NCBI GenBank assembly: GCA_030295235.1
Contig: AP026158.1
Coordinates: forward strand, 1-64,000
Source of the DNA: Fistulifera solaris
Taxonomy: Eukaryota; Bacillariophyta; Bacillariophyceae; Naviculales; Stauroneidaceae
Direction: 5' to 3'
DNA length: 64,000 bases
The position numbers and the translations under genes are program-made. Below are positions 44,538 to 55,889 of this stretch, one piece after another. Positions within the stretch are counted from its first letter, which is position 1, and each line of letters opens with the position of its first letter. The notes below the pieces were generated by a model. That model did no database searches and was not told the DNA's origin. It saw nothing but the letters and a program-made list of their open reading frames with translations.

Positions 44538-46043
44538 ATGAGCCACCATCGACCGACTTTTGCCGCCATTCAATGTGCTTTTCTCACCGCAATCGTGACA
44601 ATCTCGGGTATTGAGTGTCATTCTGAGCATCATCACTACATTGAGCATCTTCGTCACTTGCAATCGACGGATCGATGTGAGACGACAGATCCCGGTAAAG
44701 CAGGTGAAGATGCTATCATTACAGCCGTTGCCGCCTTTCGAAACACACCAAAGGCACAGCGAACGTCCTTGCCGATTGTCGTCCCGGTTTGTTTTCACAC
44801 TCTGTATGCTACAGGTGGGGCCCCGTTGACGGATGAAAAACTACAAATGACTTTAGATCATCTCAACCAAGCCTTTACGGCGTCTTCGTGTTGTGATACG
44901 GCACAGGCATGGTGTACGAGCGCTATAGTCGACAGTTTATGCTCCACGGAAACGCAAATTACGTTCGAAATGGCGGAACTCGTGGGCGGTGTCGTTACGG
45001 GCGATACGACCGTAGGAACGCAGGTGACGGCTCCGAACGTGTGTGTCATTCGCACGGAAAACGACGACTGGTTCACGCATACCAAATCCATCGATGAAGC
45101 CCCGATGAAAGAAGCCTTGCATTTGGGGGACCGACGTGTACTCAACGCGTACTTTGTGGACTTTCCAAATGGATCTCTGGGGTATGCTACCTTTCCTTTC
45201 AATGAGAACGGAAAACTAGATGGTGTTGTTGTGGGATTCGATACACTTCCGGGAGATGGTGGGCGATTTGGAGAAGGTGATACGCTGGTGCACGAGGTAC
45301 GATACTATGTTGGTGATTCCTGTACTTCTCGTCGAATCGTTGTTCATTCTCAACCTGCTTTATACTCGCAAACCGCTCAGGTGGGACACTGGCTTGGTTT
45401 ACCGCATACCTTTGCCGGAGGCTGCTTTGCATCCGACGGTGTTTTGGATACGGCCAAAACCAGAGATCCGTATCGGGGGTGCACGCCTCAGTTGACACGA
45501 CCCGACTCGTGTCCCACGAGCACCGGTGCGGATCCGATTTTTAATTTCATGGATTACTCGGATGATATATGTATGTACGAGTTCACGGCAGGACAAAAAG
45601 AAACCATGTTGGCCATGTGGGAGTTTTACCGACTGGGAGATGGGGGCATTGCTGCCAATGAAATAATTCAACTTCAACTAGACGTTCCGTCAAATCCCAT
45701 TGACTTGTTTCCAAGGCAAAAGCAGCTGTATATGTTGCGGACAAATACTTGCGAAGTGACCTGCAACTTATCGGGCGATAAAGAAGGCGATGTGGATTTG
45801 TTTATGGAATACGATCAAGCTCCGCAATTCGACGACAGCGATTCCTGCGTGAGTGAATCGGGTGGCAATACCGAATCCTGTCGATTGAAATCTAGCGGGG
45901 TTTCTATGGTTCCTGTTGCTTGTAGAAACCGCAGTCGCAGGCAATGCAACGACCGAACCGTCGACGCCATCTATGTTGGAATTCAAGGGTACGGGATTTC
46001 GACCGCTCAGAACCTTGTTGTCACTTGCTTTAGAAATTCGTGA
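44538..46043 (+). CDS. Secreted M43 (pappalysin-type) metalloprotease with stop-free intron
   Basis: Signal peptide (residues 1-27), His-rich stretch, then an M43 catalytic domain with LPIVVPVCFHTLY, DHLNQAF and a Met-turn FNFMDYSDD. Read straight through, the zinc motif is broken: TLVHEV is followed by 28 unrelated residues and then VGHWLGLPHTF. The DNA between is a GT-AG intron at 45297-45380 (GTACGA..CCGCTCAG, 84 bp). Removing it gives HEVGHWLGLPH, the exact HExxHxxGxxH motif, and a 473-residue protein. Because 84 is a multiple of three and there is no stop, an unspliced message would encode a full-length but zinc-less protein. A Cys-rich C-terminal pre-peptidase-like domain (residues ~370-473) ends the protein. 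Probably cleaves extracellular peptides. Confidence 0.87.
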   Translation: MSHHRPTFAAIQCAFLTAIVTISGIECHSEHHHYIEHLRHLQSTDRCETTDPGKAGEDAIITAVAAFRNTPKAQRTSLPIVVPVCFHTLYATGGAPLTDEKLQMTLDHLNQAFTASSCCDTAQAWCTSAIVDSLCSTETQITFEMAELVGGVVTGDTTVGTQVTAPNVCVIRTENDDWFTHTKSIDEAPMKEALHLGDRRVLNAYFVDFPNGSLGYATFPFNENGKLDGVVVGFDTLPGDGGRFGEGDTLVHEVRYYVGDSCTSRRIVVHSQPALYSQTAQVGHWLGLPHTFAGGCFASDGVLDTAKTRDPYRGCTPQLTRPDSCPTSTGADPIFNFMDYSDDICMYEFTAGQKETMLAMWEFYRLGDGGIAANEIIQLQLDVPSNPIDLFPRQKQLYMLRTNTCEVTCNLSGDKEGDVDLFMEYDQAPQFDDSDSCVSESGGNTESCRLKSSGVSMVPVACRNRSRRQCNDRTVDAIYVGIQGYGISTAQNLVVTCFRNS

Positions 46044-46761
46044 AGAGAGCTTTAGGATTGAAGCGCGTCAATCCAGTACGGTGCTACACAAACCGCGACG
46101 ATCTGTCGAAGCAGTGTCTTTTTGAAAGGCAAGCACACTGCTCTTTCCTAACGAGGTTCGAAACTCAGGTCTAACCTTGGCATGGGACGTTATTCGCATC
46201 ATGAACTTAAATCAATGGAGACAACCTTTGAGAGAATATAGATCAACAACGAATCAGCGTCGTGAGCTGTAAAATTGATCCTTATCCTTATCCTCGCCTT
46301 GCAGATTGCCACGTCATTCATAAGCCCTGATTTCGAACGTCGGACGGCATCAAAGGCTTGTGCCCCACACTATCGGCAGTTTCGATTACTAGTGCCCTTC
46401 TGATTGATTACTTGATTCGAGTCCTTGGCATCTTGTTTGGTGTACTGACACGACTTTACGGCAAGATTTGTAGAGAATTGTTCCTTTTCAATAAATATTT
46501 TCGATTCGTGACTCCTCGCTCCTCGTGCCCAGAAACACTAACAAACACACGCAACAAAGCAAAACCAAACTCATCAGCTGAACACATTCGTTTTTAACGA
46601 AAATGAGGTCAATTTTCCCGGTGTTGGCAATTCACAACTTGCCTCTCAGCGTGTACAAGACCTTCTTTGATCATCGATTGGTGTCAAAAGCAAACAGCTG
46701 AGTCGTCGTCTCGTATATGTAACGGGAAGTCTCCATTAATTCACAATCTGCAGGATACAAA
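46044..46761. other. Intergenic
   Basis: No recognised gene or repeat. A 79-residue frame at 46358-46597 has a hydrophobic stretch but no other support. TTATCCTTATCC short repeat near 46280. Confidence 0.4.
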
Positions 46762-47694
46762 ATGAAATTCAGAACTAAAATGCTGCGCTTGATATCTTTT
46801 CTTTCGATGATCAACATTGCTTATTCGAAAGAGACTTCCTCGCTGCGTCGGAAGCTTGCAGAATGCGTCAACACGGCTCCTCATGGCAGTATCGATCAAG
46901 GTTGCGATGAAGCGCGACCCATTTGTCTCGTCTCGTCCACCAGAAATGAACCAGCAGCGAATGTCGCCGGCAACAAATGCGGCAAATGCATCAATACCGT
47001 TGAATCGAATGTGTTTAACGATCTGGGATGTTCTTCAAAAACGCCCCTGTGCAATGCACCTCTTGGTTTGGGCGGCGATACGTGTCTGCCCGCATTGCCC
47101 CAGTGTACGAATACAGCTGCCTACGGAGGCGTTGATGCAGGATGCTCACGGGAAACTCCCATTTGCATTAACAGCAAGACGAAACGAGAAGTCGGAGCCC
47201 GTGCGGCGGGTGATGTTTGCGCAGCATGTGTGAAAGTCTATTCGAGGTTGCATTATCGATTTGGCTTTGCCGATTACGGCTGCGGTTCGCAATTCCCTCG
47301 TTGTATGACATCCGAGAATGGAGACCCGGTCAGATCGCGCGCCGGTGCTAAATGCTGTACGGCGAAAGGAGTGTGTCACACCGAAGCCTTGTGTCCTTGC
47401 AATCGCCCAGAAAGCGTTTGGAGCAAAGTCGTTGCTGGGATAAATCCTTGGAATTCCAATGACTTGACCTGCCTGTCGGATACTAATTCTATTACGTCGA
47501 GTTTGTTCGTCACAGGATCACCCTTGGGTATAGGCGTGAGTGAAGTGGAGCTGTCGGAGAGTGATCGTTGGTGGGTTTGTTCTGATCAACCAAGGGTTTC
47601 ACTATCGATTAGCGAAGCGGAAGCAACAGCTTGCTATAAAGAAGTTCAAGCAGCCACAGAAGTCATGGGTCTGTCGGAGTGTCTTACCTATTAG
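46762..47694 (+). CDS. Secreted Cys-rich repeat protein
   Basis: 310 residues with a signal peptide ending near AYS-KE. Four imperfect units follow, each of the form C(I/V)NT..xG..DxGCxxxxPxC: ECVNTAPHGSIDQGCDEARP, KCINTVESNVFNDLGC, QCTNTAAYGGVDAGCSRETP and a diverged CVKVYSRLHYRFGFADYGC. The even spacing of cysteines suggests disulphide-bonded modules. The last 110 residues are different and less Cys-rich, with two Trp-rich patches (PESVWSKVV, DRWWVC). Extracellular or cell-wall; function unknown. The direct neighbour upstream is another secreted protein (M43 protease), same strand. Confidence 0.8.
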   Translation: MKFRTKMLRLISFLSMINIAYSKETSSLRRKLAECVNTAPHGSIDQGCDEARPICLVSSTRNEPAANVAGNKCGKCINTVESNVFNDLGCSSKTPLCNAPLGLGGDTCLPALPQCTNTAAYGGVDAGCSRETPICINSKTKREVGARAAGDVCAACVKVYSRLHYRFGFADYGCGSQFPRCMTSENGDPVRSRAGAKCCTAKGVCHTEALCPCNRPESVWSKVVAGINPWNSNDLTCLSDTNSITSSLFVTGSPLGIGVSEVELSESDRWWVCSDQPRVSLSISEAEATACYKEVQAATEVMGLSECLTY

Positions 47695-48236
47695 ACTCTT
47701 GGAATAATGGTGTCTATGTACATAGATTCTTGATTGATTTGCAATGCACCCTCGATTAGCTTTTAACGCAAATAATCGAGATGCTGCGTTCCGATTAGAG
47801 CTGATAGTCAGGAACGATTTTTACGATGCCATTAGTTTGACTCACATTTTAGTTTTGGTCCTAGACAAACTGTTGCCGTCGTTGCAATCGTTTTCCATAG
47901 TTTGATAATGACTAAAAGGCAGTCGTGGTGTCACGCCTACACTTGGAGATTAAAATGCACGTAAAACCGAGATGTTGTGTTTCGAATACCGTTGATAGTA
48001 AAAGGAACGACATCGTGAACGTTATAACATTGGAATATACATTCCAAATTGTGATTCCTTGTGTCGACGTTGATAGTCCTTTTCTTTCATCAAAATGGAA
48101 GACGAATACAGACCTACACTATATCCTAGAGTGAGATCATTATTTTTTAAAGAGAAGATAAATATAGACTGACTTCACTTAACAGTTGTCTCTTTCCATA
48201 AGTTTTGCAGAGGAAAGCAACGAGAAATCCAACATC
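47695..48236. other. Intergenic
   Basis: Convergent 3' regions of two secreted-protein genes. AT-rich, no gene or repeat recognised. Confidence 0.4.
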
Positions 48237-48893
48237 TTAAAGCGCCCAGTCGGGGCTGCCCATGTCTTCACGCCCGCCCATGGTCACATCGATGCACTTG
48301 ATACCAGCACGGTTGGTATCAACAACACCGTAAACAGCCGCGTAACACTTCCAGTCGCTGGAGCTTTTGCGGATGGTCGCAGTCTCTTTGATCCGGCTTC
48401 CGTGGCTTTTCGGTCCCAGCCCGCCCAGTTCGGATCCAAGACATAGTTAGGATCGTCCGTCAAGAACAAGTCGGTGTCCGTTCCGGCAAAGTCGGACCAA
48501 GTGTTGCAGCAGCACTCGTTGCCTTTCATGGGGATCCAAAAGACACGCCATTCGCCTTCGGCATGATTGTAAGGACCGTACCAATCGCCTGTAGGAAGAA
48601 GAAAGTGATGAAAGATCAGTTCGAGCTTGAATCTTGCGCATATTCAACAGAATTTGTCAACACAACTCCAACGCACCTTCCCAGATCTCCAATTCTTCCA
48701 CTTCGGCAACATCGCCTCCATCGTGACCGTGGTCACCATGATCAGTGTGGTCACCGTGGTCTCCTTTGAAACCTTGCATCTGACGACTGAACAAAACAGG
48801 CGAAAGATCTTGATGTTGCGAAGAGAGCATGAAGGTCGCCATGCTTCCAAGTAGTAGCAAAGAGGCGGCGGCGAATGTCTTGTTAGAAATCAT
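48237..48893 (-). CDS. Small secreted protein, unknown family
   Basis: About 189 residues in two exons; intron 48589-48676 (88 bp, GTGCGT..TTCCTACAG). Signal peptide to ~residue 22, a His/Asp/Gly-rich linker (FKGDHGDHTDHGDHGHDGGD), possibly metal-binding, then an aromatic, Cys-containing domain: WYGPYNHAEGEWRVFWIPMK, NECCCNTWSDF, and a tail DWKCYAAVYGVVDTN. The tail lies in a second frame; a GG pair at 48395-48396 (CC in the gene) lacks one base, and adding it joins KATEA to RIKETATIRKS and extends to the stop at 48237. The coherent new C-terminus (ending GSPDWAL) supports this. Not recognised. Confidence 0.7.
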
Positions 48894-50633
48894 TCTTTCG
48901 TTTGTTGAAGCAAAAAAATGGGCGTCAAGTTGAGAGACGAGAGATGATTATGCGACGAGAGGTGTACGGTGGATCTTTTCAGCTTCCGCCGAGGTTTCGA
49001 TGACCTTGTTCTTCAATTTTTCAATCCATGGGGGTCATAGATGTGCCGGGAATTGTCTATAAATGCATTCGTCGTGAAGTGTCTTCCTGGCAGCAATTTG
49101 TTAGGTGACATCGGAACTCTGGAAAACATGCGCGTGGTGCGCCTAAGCAGCTCTGCGCGGGAGTTCAAAAAAGACCGTTGATCCAGCGCCAGGCTTTCTG
49201 GAAAATTCTGACTATGACATTCACTGTGGCATTCAAGATTAGACAAGAATTGTACTTATCCGTTGGGGGATTGACTTTTTGTAATAAACCTCAAACGAAA
49301 TAGCCTCTTTGAAATAGACACGCGATAATCGGATCATTTTCATGTGTGCAGGCGTCATGCACTGGCGTCGAAAGTCGAAAGTGCAAACCCTAATTAGTGC
49401 GGAATGTTCCCCACCGGATCTTTTCGAGCGAATGCCGAATGCCGAATGCCGAACTCTCCTATCTGATACAAGGTACTTGTATCTGGATCCATGAATGTGC
49501 GTGCATCTTTTTCGCACCGTATCGACAAGCAATGATACCCGGCAATGATATCTCCGACATTGATCACTGCATTCAAAAGATGCCTCGCTTATTGGTAGAA
49601 AATCTTGAGGATCACTACCTGTATCATCTTCATGCACTCTACCTGGCAAACCGAAAGTGTCGAGGACTTTTTTGTCACGACTGCATTTCATGCGTTCAAT
49701 TTATGCTAACTAGGCTTACTTCTTTTGTTTAAAGCTATAACAGATCACAACCACGGTTTAGAGCCGCAAGATACAAGCAACTCCGCAGTTGTTACCGTCT
49801 TATGGTGCGGGGGAGCTGCTAATACAACTGATTTAGACAAGAAGGAATAAGACTCATATCCATGCATGAATATGTCTTTAAAACGTAATTTGAGCCCGTG
49901 CTTCCGCTCTGCTTACTTAGTAAACTAAAGATACTTCATTCGATATTCAATGCATACCCCGATGAAAATACTCGGATTTTCCTGTGAATCGTATTCGATG
50001 CTATTCGCTATCAAATAAAAGAGTTGGCGACCTTTTGTCACGACTGCTTTTCAGTCATGAACCCTAATTTTTCCAAACCAGAAGATAAGCTCTTTGTCCG
50101 TTAATCCATTTCTGTTGATCAAAAATGACTAAATTACCGAAAACCGTGTTGATGCATGTCTCGCGTATTCCGTTCGAAATTCCGGTGGATCCTTCTAATC
50201 CCAATGACCTATGGTCGAAGAGGTTGGGCGACCTTTTGTCACGACTGAGCCAGGCTTTGAGCCACTTTCGTCATTCTTTACAAAGGATGTAGTCAAATAA
50301 TGTTTCATTTATTACTAACCAAGATTGATCAATCTTTTTCATTGCGCTCCTCAATAGCCGTGCTCGAATATTTACTTGTATCCATGATAAAAGTCGTTCT
50401 CTTTTCTCATCCCTCATCATCTACTTGACCGTCCGTCGTACGACAATATTCAATGTATGTCGCCCGTCCATCACACCGTTTCTTCGAAAAAGATCCTTGG
50501 CTTGGCGTCCTCTCGCTTCTCGCTTGCACCGCAACCACGGCATGGCGGTCGGGAGCAACGAGAAGTAGTAAGAAAATAGAAACTAATATTACTCCTTGTT
50601 AACGTATTTCAAATTAAAAAGAAACTAAATAGT
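48894..50633. other. 1.7-kb intergenic with three dispersed-repeat copies
   Basis: Holds copies of the GGCGACC..palindrome motif at 49668-49692, 50023-50061 and 50223-50250, the last two ~200 bp apart. Overlapping frames at 49239-49732 on both strands show no domain. GAATGCCGAATGCCGAATGCC is a 7-bp tandem near 49430. Confidence 0.55.
50023..50250 (+). repeat. Pair of dispersed palindromic repeat copies
   Basis: GTTGGCGACCTTTTGTCACG followed by ACTGCTTTTCAGTCATGAA (50023-50061), and GTTGGGCGACCTTTTGTCAC then GACTGAGCC (50223-50250). The second lacks the palindromic arm. The same orientation at 200 bp spacing would fit a small element flanked by direct copies, or independent insertions. Confidence 0.5.
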
Positions 50634-53004
50634 ATGCCAGGAAGAAGCAGCAACAATTTACGATCCTCAAAGTCCGGAAAACCAGAACACAAACAGTTAT
50701 TCAACAGTGTAAGTGATTGCGAGGGGCATTTTGCTTTTTTCGGTTGTGTGGGACTTTATCACTGTCGTTTGTACGTTAAACAAAAGATCTTTTCTGAAAC
50801 CCTTCCTTTTCTTACAAATAAAAGCTTAAAGGCGCTTGTCCCGAACATCGCGTCAAAGATTTAGAACAACTCGTTGCCGATTTGAAAGGAGATGAAGAAA
50901 AAATTCAGCAACAATTGGATATATGGTGGTCGGAACCCGTGAAACCTGTAGAAGAGGAATGGGCGAATGTCAATCGCACCAAAGCGGCTGCTAACTCGGC
51001 TCCCGCTCCGTTGCGAGGACGGGGAGGCGGCCGAGGTCGCGGTGGTGGACGCGAGACTAATAATAATGCAACTCCTTCAGCTGGTCGAGGAAGAAGTGAA
51101 GGTCGAGGAGGACGCGGAGGTAGAGGGAAATCTTCGGGACGCGAACCCGCGGTGGCAATGAATGCATCCAAAGCTCCAGAAGCGGCGGCTGCCCCAGAAA
51201 GTGCTCCTCCAGCCGATTCAAAGCCAGCTCTTCCGCCCAAGTCGAAAGATGGAGCTTGGGGAAAACCCAAACCAAAATCGGCGGCAAAAGAACCTGCTAC
51301 CACCCCTGTCCTACCAACACCTTCGGCGATTACTCCACCTGCACCTTCTCTACCGAAATCAGAACCAGCTCCGATATCTGTGGCGGTCGGAGGCCCTCCC
51401 GGAAATGTTTGGGCGACCAAAGGATCCGCACATTTGATTCGCTCTGTACAGGAAAAACCAAAGGCACCGAAACCAACACCTCCACCTAAGGCTCCGGAAC
51501 CGGATTTATCGGCACTGGAAGCCGCTACGGCAAGTCTTCAAGTCGATCCGATCATTCCTGCACCTCCAGCTACTTCGGAACCTCCCATGCCCTCTTCTCT
51601 TCCTGTCCCACCCAACGCTTGGACACAATCTCCTGCTGAACCCGCGGCTCCGCCCTCTCCTGTACGTACGGCTCCTCCTCCTCCCGTCGCTCAACCGAAA
51701 CAGCAGCGACCGAAGGAACGCACCAACGTACTGAATATGGGACATTGGGATACCGCCAACGATGACGATGATAACAATTTAGATTTCGGATTTGGCTCCT
51801 TTGTGGATGCCGATGTGCCGTCGTCGGCACCGAAAATGAACGCCGAAGCTGCAACAACGTCGGGACCTTCACCCGCGCGTCCTCCTCCAGGACTTTCGAT
51901 TGGTGGAATGCCACCCATGCCTCCCAATGCCATGCTCGCTCACGAATTGGAAGACAAGCTCGAAGAAGCCTCCTTGAATGCGGCCGCAGCAGCTGCCGCT
52001 GCCGCCGCGGCCAGTAGTGCCTCAGCTCCGGAAGTTCATTCGCATACCGAGAGCATCGATGTCAACGCTGCTGGCTCAATGGTTCCGGGCTCTATGCCTC
52101 CAGGTGTGTTTCACACACAAACAGGATACAGTCCTTACCCTGCCCCCGGCATGGGTGGCATGTACGACTACAATGCTGGCAATGCTTTTGTGCAAGATGG
52201 TGGCGCACCCGGATTGGGGCCCCCGAAGTCGCAGCCACTTCCGCCCAGTGGTCTGTACGGATCCCAACAACCAGCTCCGTCTTCTGGCAACAGTTCCACG
52301 GCGGCCAACTCGAACGGCAATGCCGGTCCGGGACCTCTCCAACCTCCGGGTATGCACAACATGTACGGCAACCCGGCGATGTACTACAATCAACACCACC
52401 AAGCTGCGTTCCATATGAATCAAGCGGCAGGTGGATTAGGTTACAACTATGGATATGGTGCGCAATTCGGAGGTGCTGCTGGATTTGGATACCCTCAAGC
52501 CATGGGACAGTCGGCGTCCGGATATCCCCTGTATGATGAAAGCGCCGGCGGTTCTTACCCGAAGTCGGGAGGAGGCTACCGTGGAAGAAACAATAACCAA
52601 TACGGCCAAGGTCAGAATCAACAGGCATCTTTACCGAACCAACAGCAGCAACAGCAACAACAGCAGTACAACCCGCAAGGTTACCAGCCCTACACCATGG
52701 GATATCCTCCCAACGATCATTTTGCACGTGGTGGATACGGTGGTATGCAGGATCCGTACGCAATGCAACAGCAACACGGTGGATATGGAGGCGGCTTCAA
52801 TCCGAATAACAACAACGAAGGAAACGATCAACAGCGAGGCAAAAGGGAGGAAACCGTGGCTTTAGCGGTCACCACCCCACTCAACAGTTTGGCCAGCCCT
52901 TGGGTGGATCGACTCAACCTGCTCCCAACAATTCGGGCGGTGCATGGCCCAACAATCAAGCATGGGGAGGTAGCGGAGCTCCGAGCTGGCAAGGTGCAAA
53001 GTAA
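50634..53004 (+). CDS. RGG-box and Q/N-rich prion-like protein with CUE/UBA-like start
   Basis: About 751 residues. A short first exon (MPGRSSNNLRSSKSGKPEHK) and an intron at 50709-50824 (GTAAGT, 116 bp) lead to CPEHRVKDLEQLVADLKGD and KIQQQLDIWWSEP, a small helical bundle like the CUE/UBA-type N-termini of Def1 or GBF-interacting proteins. Next: an RGG/GRG box (RGRGGGRGRGGGRE), Pro/Ala-rich linkers, poly-Ala (51985-52020), and a Gly/Tyr/Asn/Gln-rich tail with Q9. This points to an RNA- or ubiquitin-binding condensate-type protein. The last ~50 codons change frame near 52839-52855; the alternative frame continues in style (GGAWPNNQAWGGSGAPSWQG) to a TAA at 53002-53004, so the stop at 53059 is probably not the real one. 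Confidence 0.75.
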
Positions 53005-54675
53005 AGGATTTAATGTTGAAACCTACCTTGCGTTGTATCGATCATTAATACTAAGCTAGGCTATATCAGTTTCTTATTTGATTATGCCAAGCCATTTCGA
53101 AGCGTTAAGTCTGCTTAAAATGCACAAAGCTTTACACTAGCTGATTTTGTATTGTCATCCTGCAGGTAGCGCAACCGTTCCAGTCCAGCTCGAAGACTGA
53201 GATATGTAAGGGTGAGTTTATTCTCTGCTTTCATGATTTCACCATCTTTATCCTCTATTTTTCATGTTGCGCATCGTGCTGCGTCTTGAAAATACAATTT
53301 ATAAACGACCTCAAAGGACCTAGAAACTCCCGCGTTAAAAGCGAATCCTTTGGTATCGTATCCACTTGTCGTTAACCGTCAATAGTCACTAGCGAATCAA
53401 ATCTAGGTTTTACGGTAGGTTCCTAGTTTGGTTCTTGGTTCCTGGTTTTTCGTTGCGATCTTGACTTTGAATGGCATTATAGGTTACTACCAGGTAGCCC
53501 CTTCAAGGGAATTTGTTTTTCGCCCTTCCCGCAAGGGGACAGCGTCACACCTGTGACCCAGACACCTGGAACCGACGTGACACACACAGTTTCTCACTTA
53601 GATGCGCATCGGTATTCAGTCTTTAAGTCAAATTAATCGTTACATCGTCACTAGTCACACCCGTTTTCACACCCTGTACGGACACCGCGCCTTTGTAAAC
53701 AGAGGACTTTGTACCCGATAATGGAGTAGACTAAAGTAATTTCTAATATGGAATGGCAATGGCCACTGTCTACTGTCTACTGCTGACTATATCGATGTTG
53801 GTGAAGATCGTTCCTCGTCGTTCCATGGAACATTGGATAAGGAATTAACAATCAACTAGTTTATCTTCTACGTCAAATAAACTTCATTCTATGTAATATT
53901 GTGAAGTAATTGCTGCTTTGTTACTCAGTGCGATTTGTAGACTATTTCTGGACACGAGATAAACCGGGAAAACCACCCACATGATCGTTAATAGTCACAC
54001 CCGTTTTATACTACCAGTAGTGCTCCAAAACTCGGCGTTCGGTGGTATATGTTCTCTGTTCTTCGTGTGACTGAGGAGTAATATGTGGCGGCCCGACTGT
54101 ATACTTATTTGTATGAGATGCAGCTGTTCGTTTTTGGTTTTCTGTCTTTTTATTCTTCTCTCCTATTACACGCAATACGCAAATAACTTTATTTTACAAA
54201 TTAAACACATATACTTCCTTCTTGGACTTTCGTCTTCTGGCTTTCAAACTTCGACTTCTGGGTACTGGGAAACAGTTCAAGGAATAAGGAATATCAAACT
54301 TCACTGAATTTCTAACAGTATAAGGAAGAGGAAGCGCGAAGCGTAAAGCGCACAACAAAGCTGAACAAAGCAACCCACTTGCGAATCGACGAAGAAACCG
54401 GACGGGGGCTGTTCGAAATAGGAAGTGGTCAGCTATCCGTTGTTGTCCAGTCCCAAGCGAGAACCTTGCTCAGCTGGAAGTTTGCAAAAAGTTCATATTG
54501 CGGAAAAGCCATTATAAAATTTGCGGAGGGTTCCAGCGGCATCAGTGTATCGACAAACATCTAAAACATCGGCAAATGGAGACAAGAATCTCATGCTATG
54601 GTAGGAGTACGATAAATGTTTCATCGAGGATCAAGCCCGACCTTACACGCTGTTATCTTTACAGAGTCAAAGAGC
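53005..54675. other. 1.7-kb intergenic, no gene recognised
   Basis: Two copies of AGTCACACCCGTTTT (53655, 53992), each after a CGTTA/CGTCA stretch, plus partial forms near 53380. CTACTGTCTACTGCTGACTA short repeat at 53770. Small frames such as 54083-54307 have a hydrophobic run but no other support. Confidence 0.4.
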
Positions 54676-55759
54676 ATGAAGTCGGGAAAGCGACAACGGA
54701 GCAATGAAGAAGTAGAGGATACCAACATAAAGAAAGCTAGAGGTCTGGACGTGACGCCAGATGACAAAGAAGAAGAAACATTTCCATCAAAGGTGAGAAA
54801 TACGGTTTGCGTGCAACCAGTTTGCATAAATCATTCGTCTTCTCACCGTATCCACACACAAGTTGATGAACATACTCGACAACGATAGAAACTACATGTC
54901 CATCCGATGGTCACAAGATGGAATCGTTTTCGCTATCCAACAAGAGAGCTTTGAAGCTCGAATAATGGGCCAGCATTTCCCAAACGCCAGGTTTTCTAGT
55001 TTCGTACGGCGATTGAGCCGTTGGGGCTTTGAAAGATCGGTGCGAGCAGAGTTTTCAATGGACTGGATCGTGTATCGCCATCCTCTCTTTCAACGAGGAA
55101 AATCAAATCTCTTGAAAAATCTTACATCGGGACAAATGTACGACATCAATGGTTTGCAAGAAGAGACAGGCGATAGCATGACAAATGAAACTAAAACGAA
55201 TCTAGCGAATAGCCTTATTGCCTTGGGCTCGGAGTGTCGGGTTGCTTCACTCCCTCGTGACCATATCTCGCCTGCGCAGTGCGTAGCGGAGGAGTTTTGG
55301 CAGACAAAAATGGGCCACGTTCTGGGTACTGGAAACGATGAACCAAATCTAGATGTGTTACGATCTCAGAATAGAAATCCATTGAACGTACCACGTCAAG
55401 GTGGACATCCGAATACTCTGTTCGTTGACCATTCCAGCCTGGACAGCGTACTGAACGGCCCATCTGCCTCCCTGTCGTCGATCCACGACACAATACTGAA
55501 CAGATTCTCGAATGACCAAGTCGCACATTTGAATTCTCACATTGATAAGAGGCGATTGCTGGCCCTTCTGCAATCGTTGGATAGACCCATCACTGAAACC
55601 GTATTCTGTGCTCGGCCTGCAGTGAATCCGTTGATCCAGTCAATTCTCCTAGCCGCACTTGACTTGATTCAGCGCGGAAGACAATCTAGCCTGCCATACA
55701 GTCACCTTTCCGATGAAGAATTGATTCGTTACCTTCTTTTTACTCAGATTCGGCGCTGA
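54676..55759 (+). CDS. Heat shock factor-type transcription factor (copy 2)
   Basis: 337 residues in two exons; ATG at 54676 (MKSGKRQRSNEEVED) matches the start of copy 1. Intron 54793-54862 (70 bp, GTGAGA..CACACAAG). The HSF DNA-binding domain spans FPSKLMNILDND, IRWSQDGIVFAI and the recognition helix FSSFVRRLSRWGFERSV. An acidic/basic N-terminus (possible nuclear signal KKAR) precedes it. The C-terminal tail has no trimerisation coiled coil that I can see and ends in LSDEELIRYLLFTQIRR, similar to copy 1's LTDEQLLVLYLRSRQL; the pair may share a conserved short C-terminal helix. The intron interrupts the DNA-binding domain, whereas copy 1's intron lies upstream of it. Confidence 0.87.
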
Positions 55760-55889
55760 ATATGCCAAAGACGAGCGCATTGCGTTGTCCGGGGTCAAGA
55801 TAATCATCGAAATGTATCGTTACCCATACTTGTATTGATAGCACTGACATCTCTACAACTTGTCTTTTCATTCCTATAACCAATCGTTG

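Noticed and set aside
53500-54100. Transposon or LTR end around the CACACCCGTTTT repeats
   Set aside because: Only two short copies, no inverted ends, no coding remnant.
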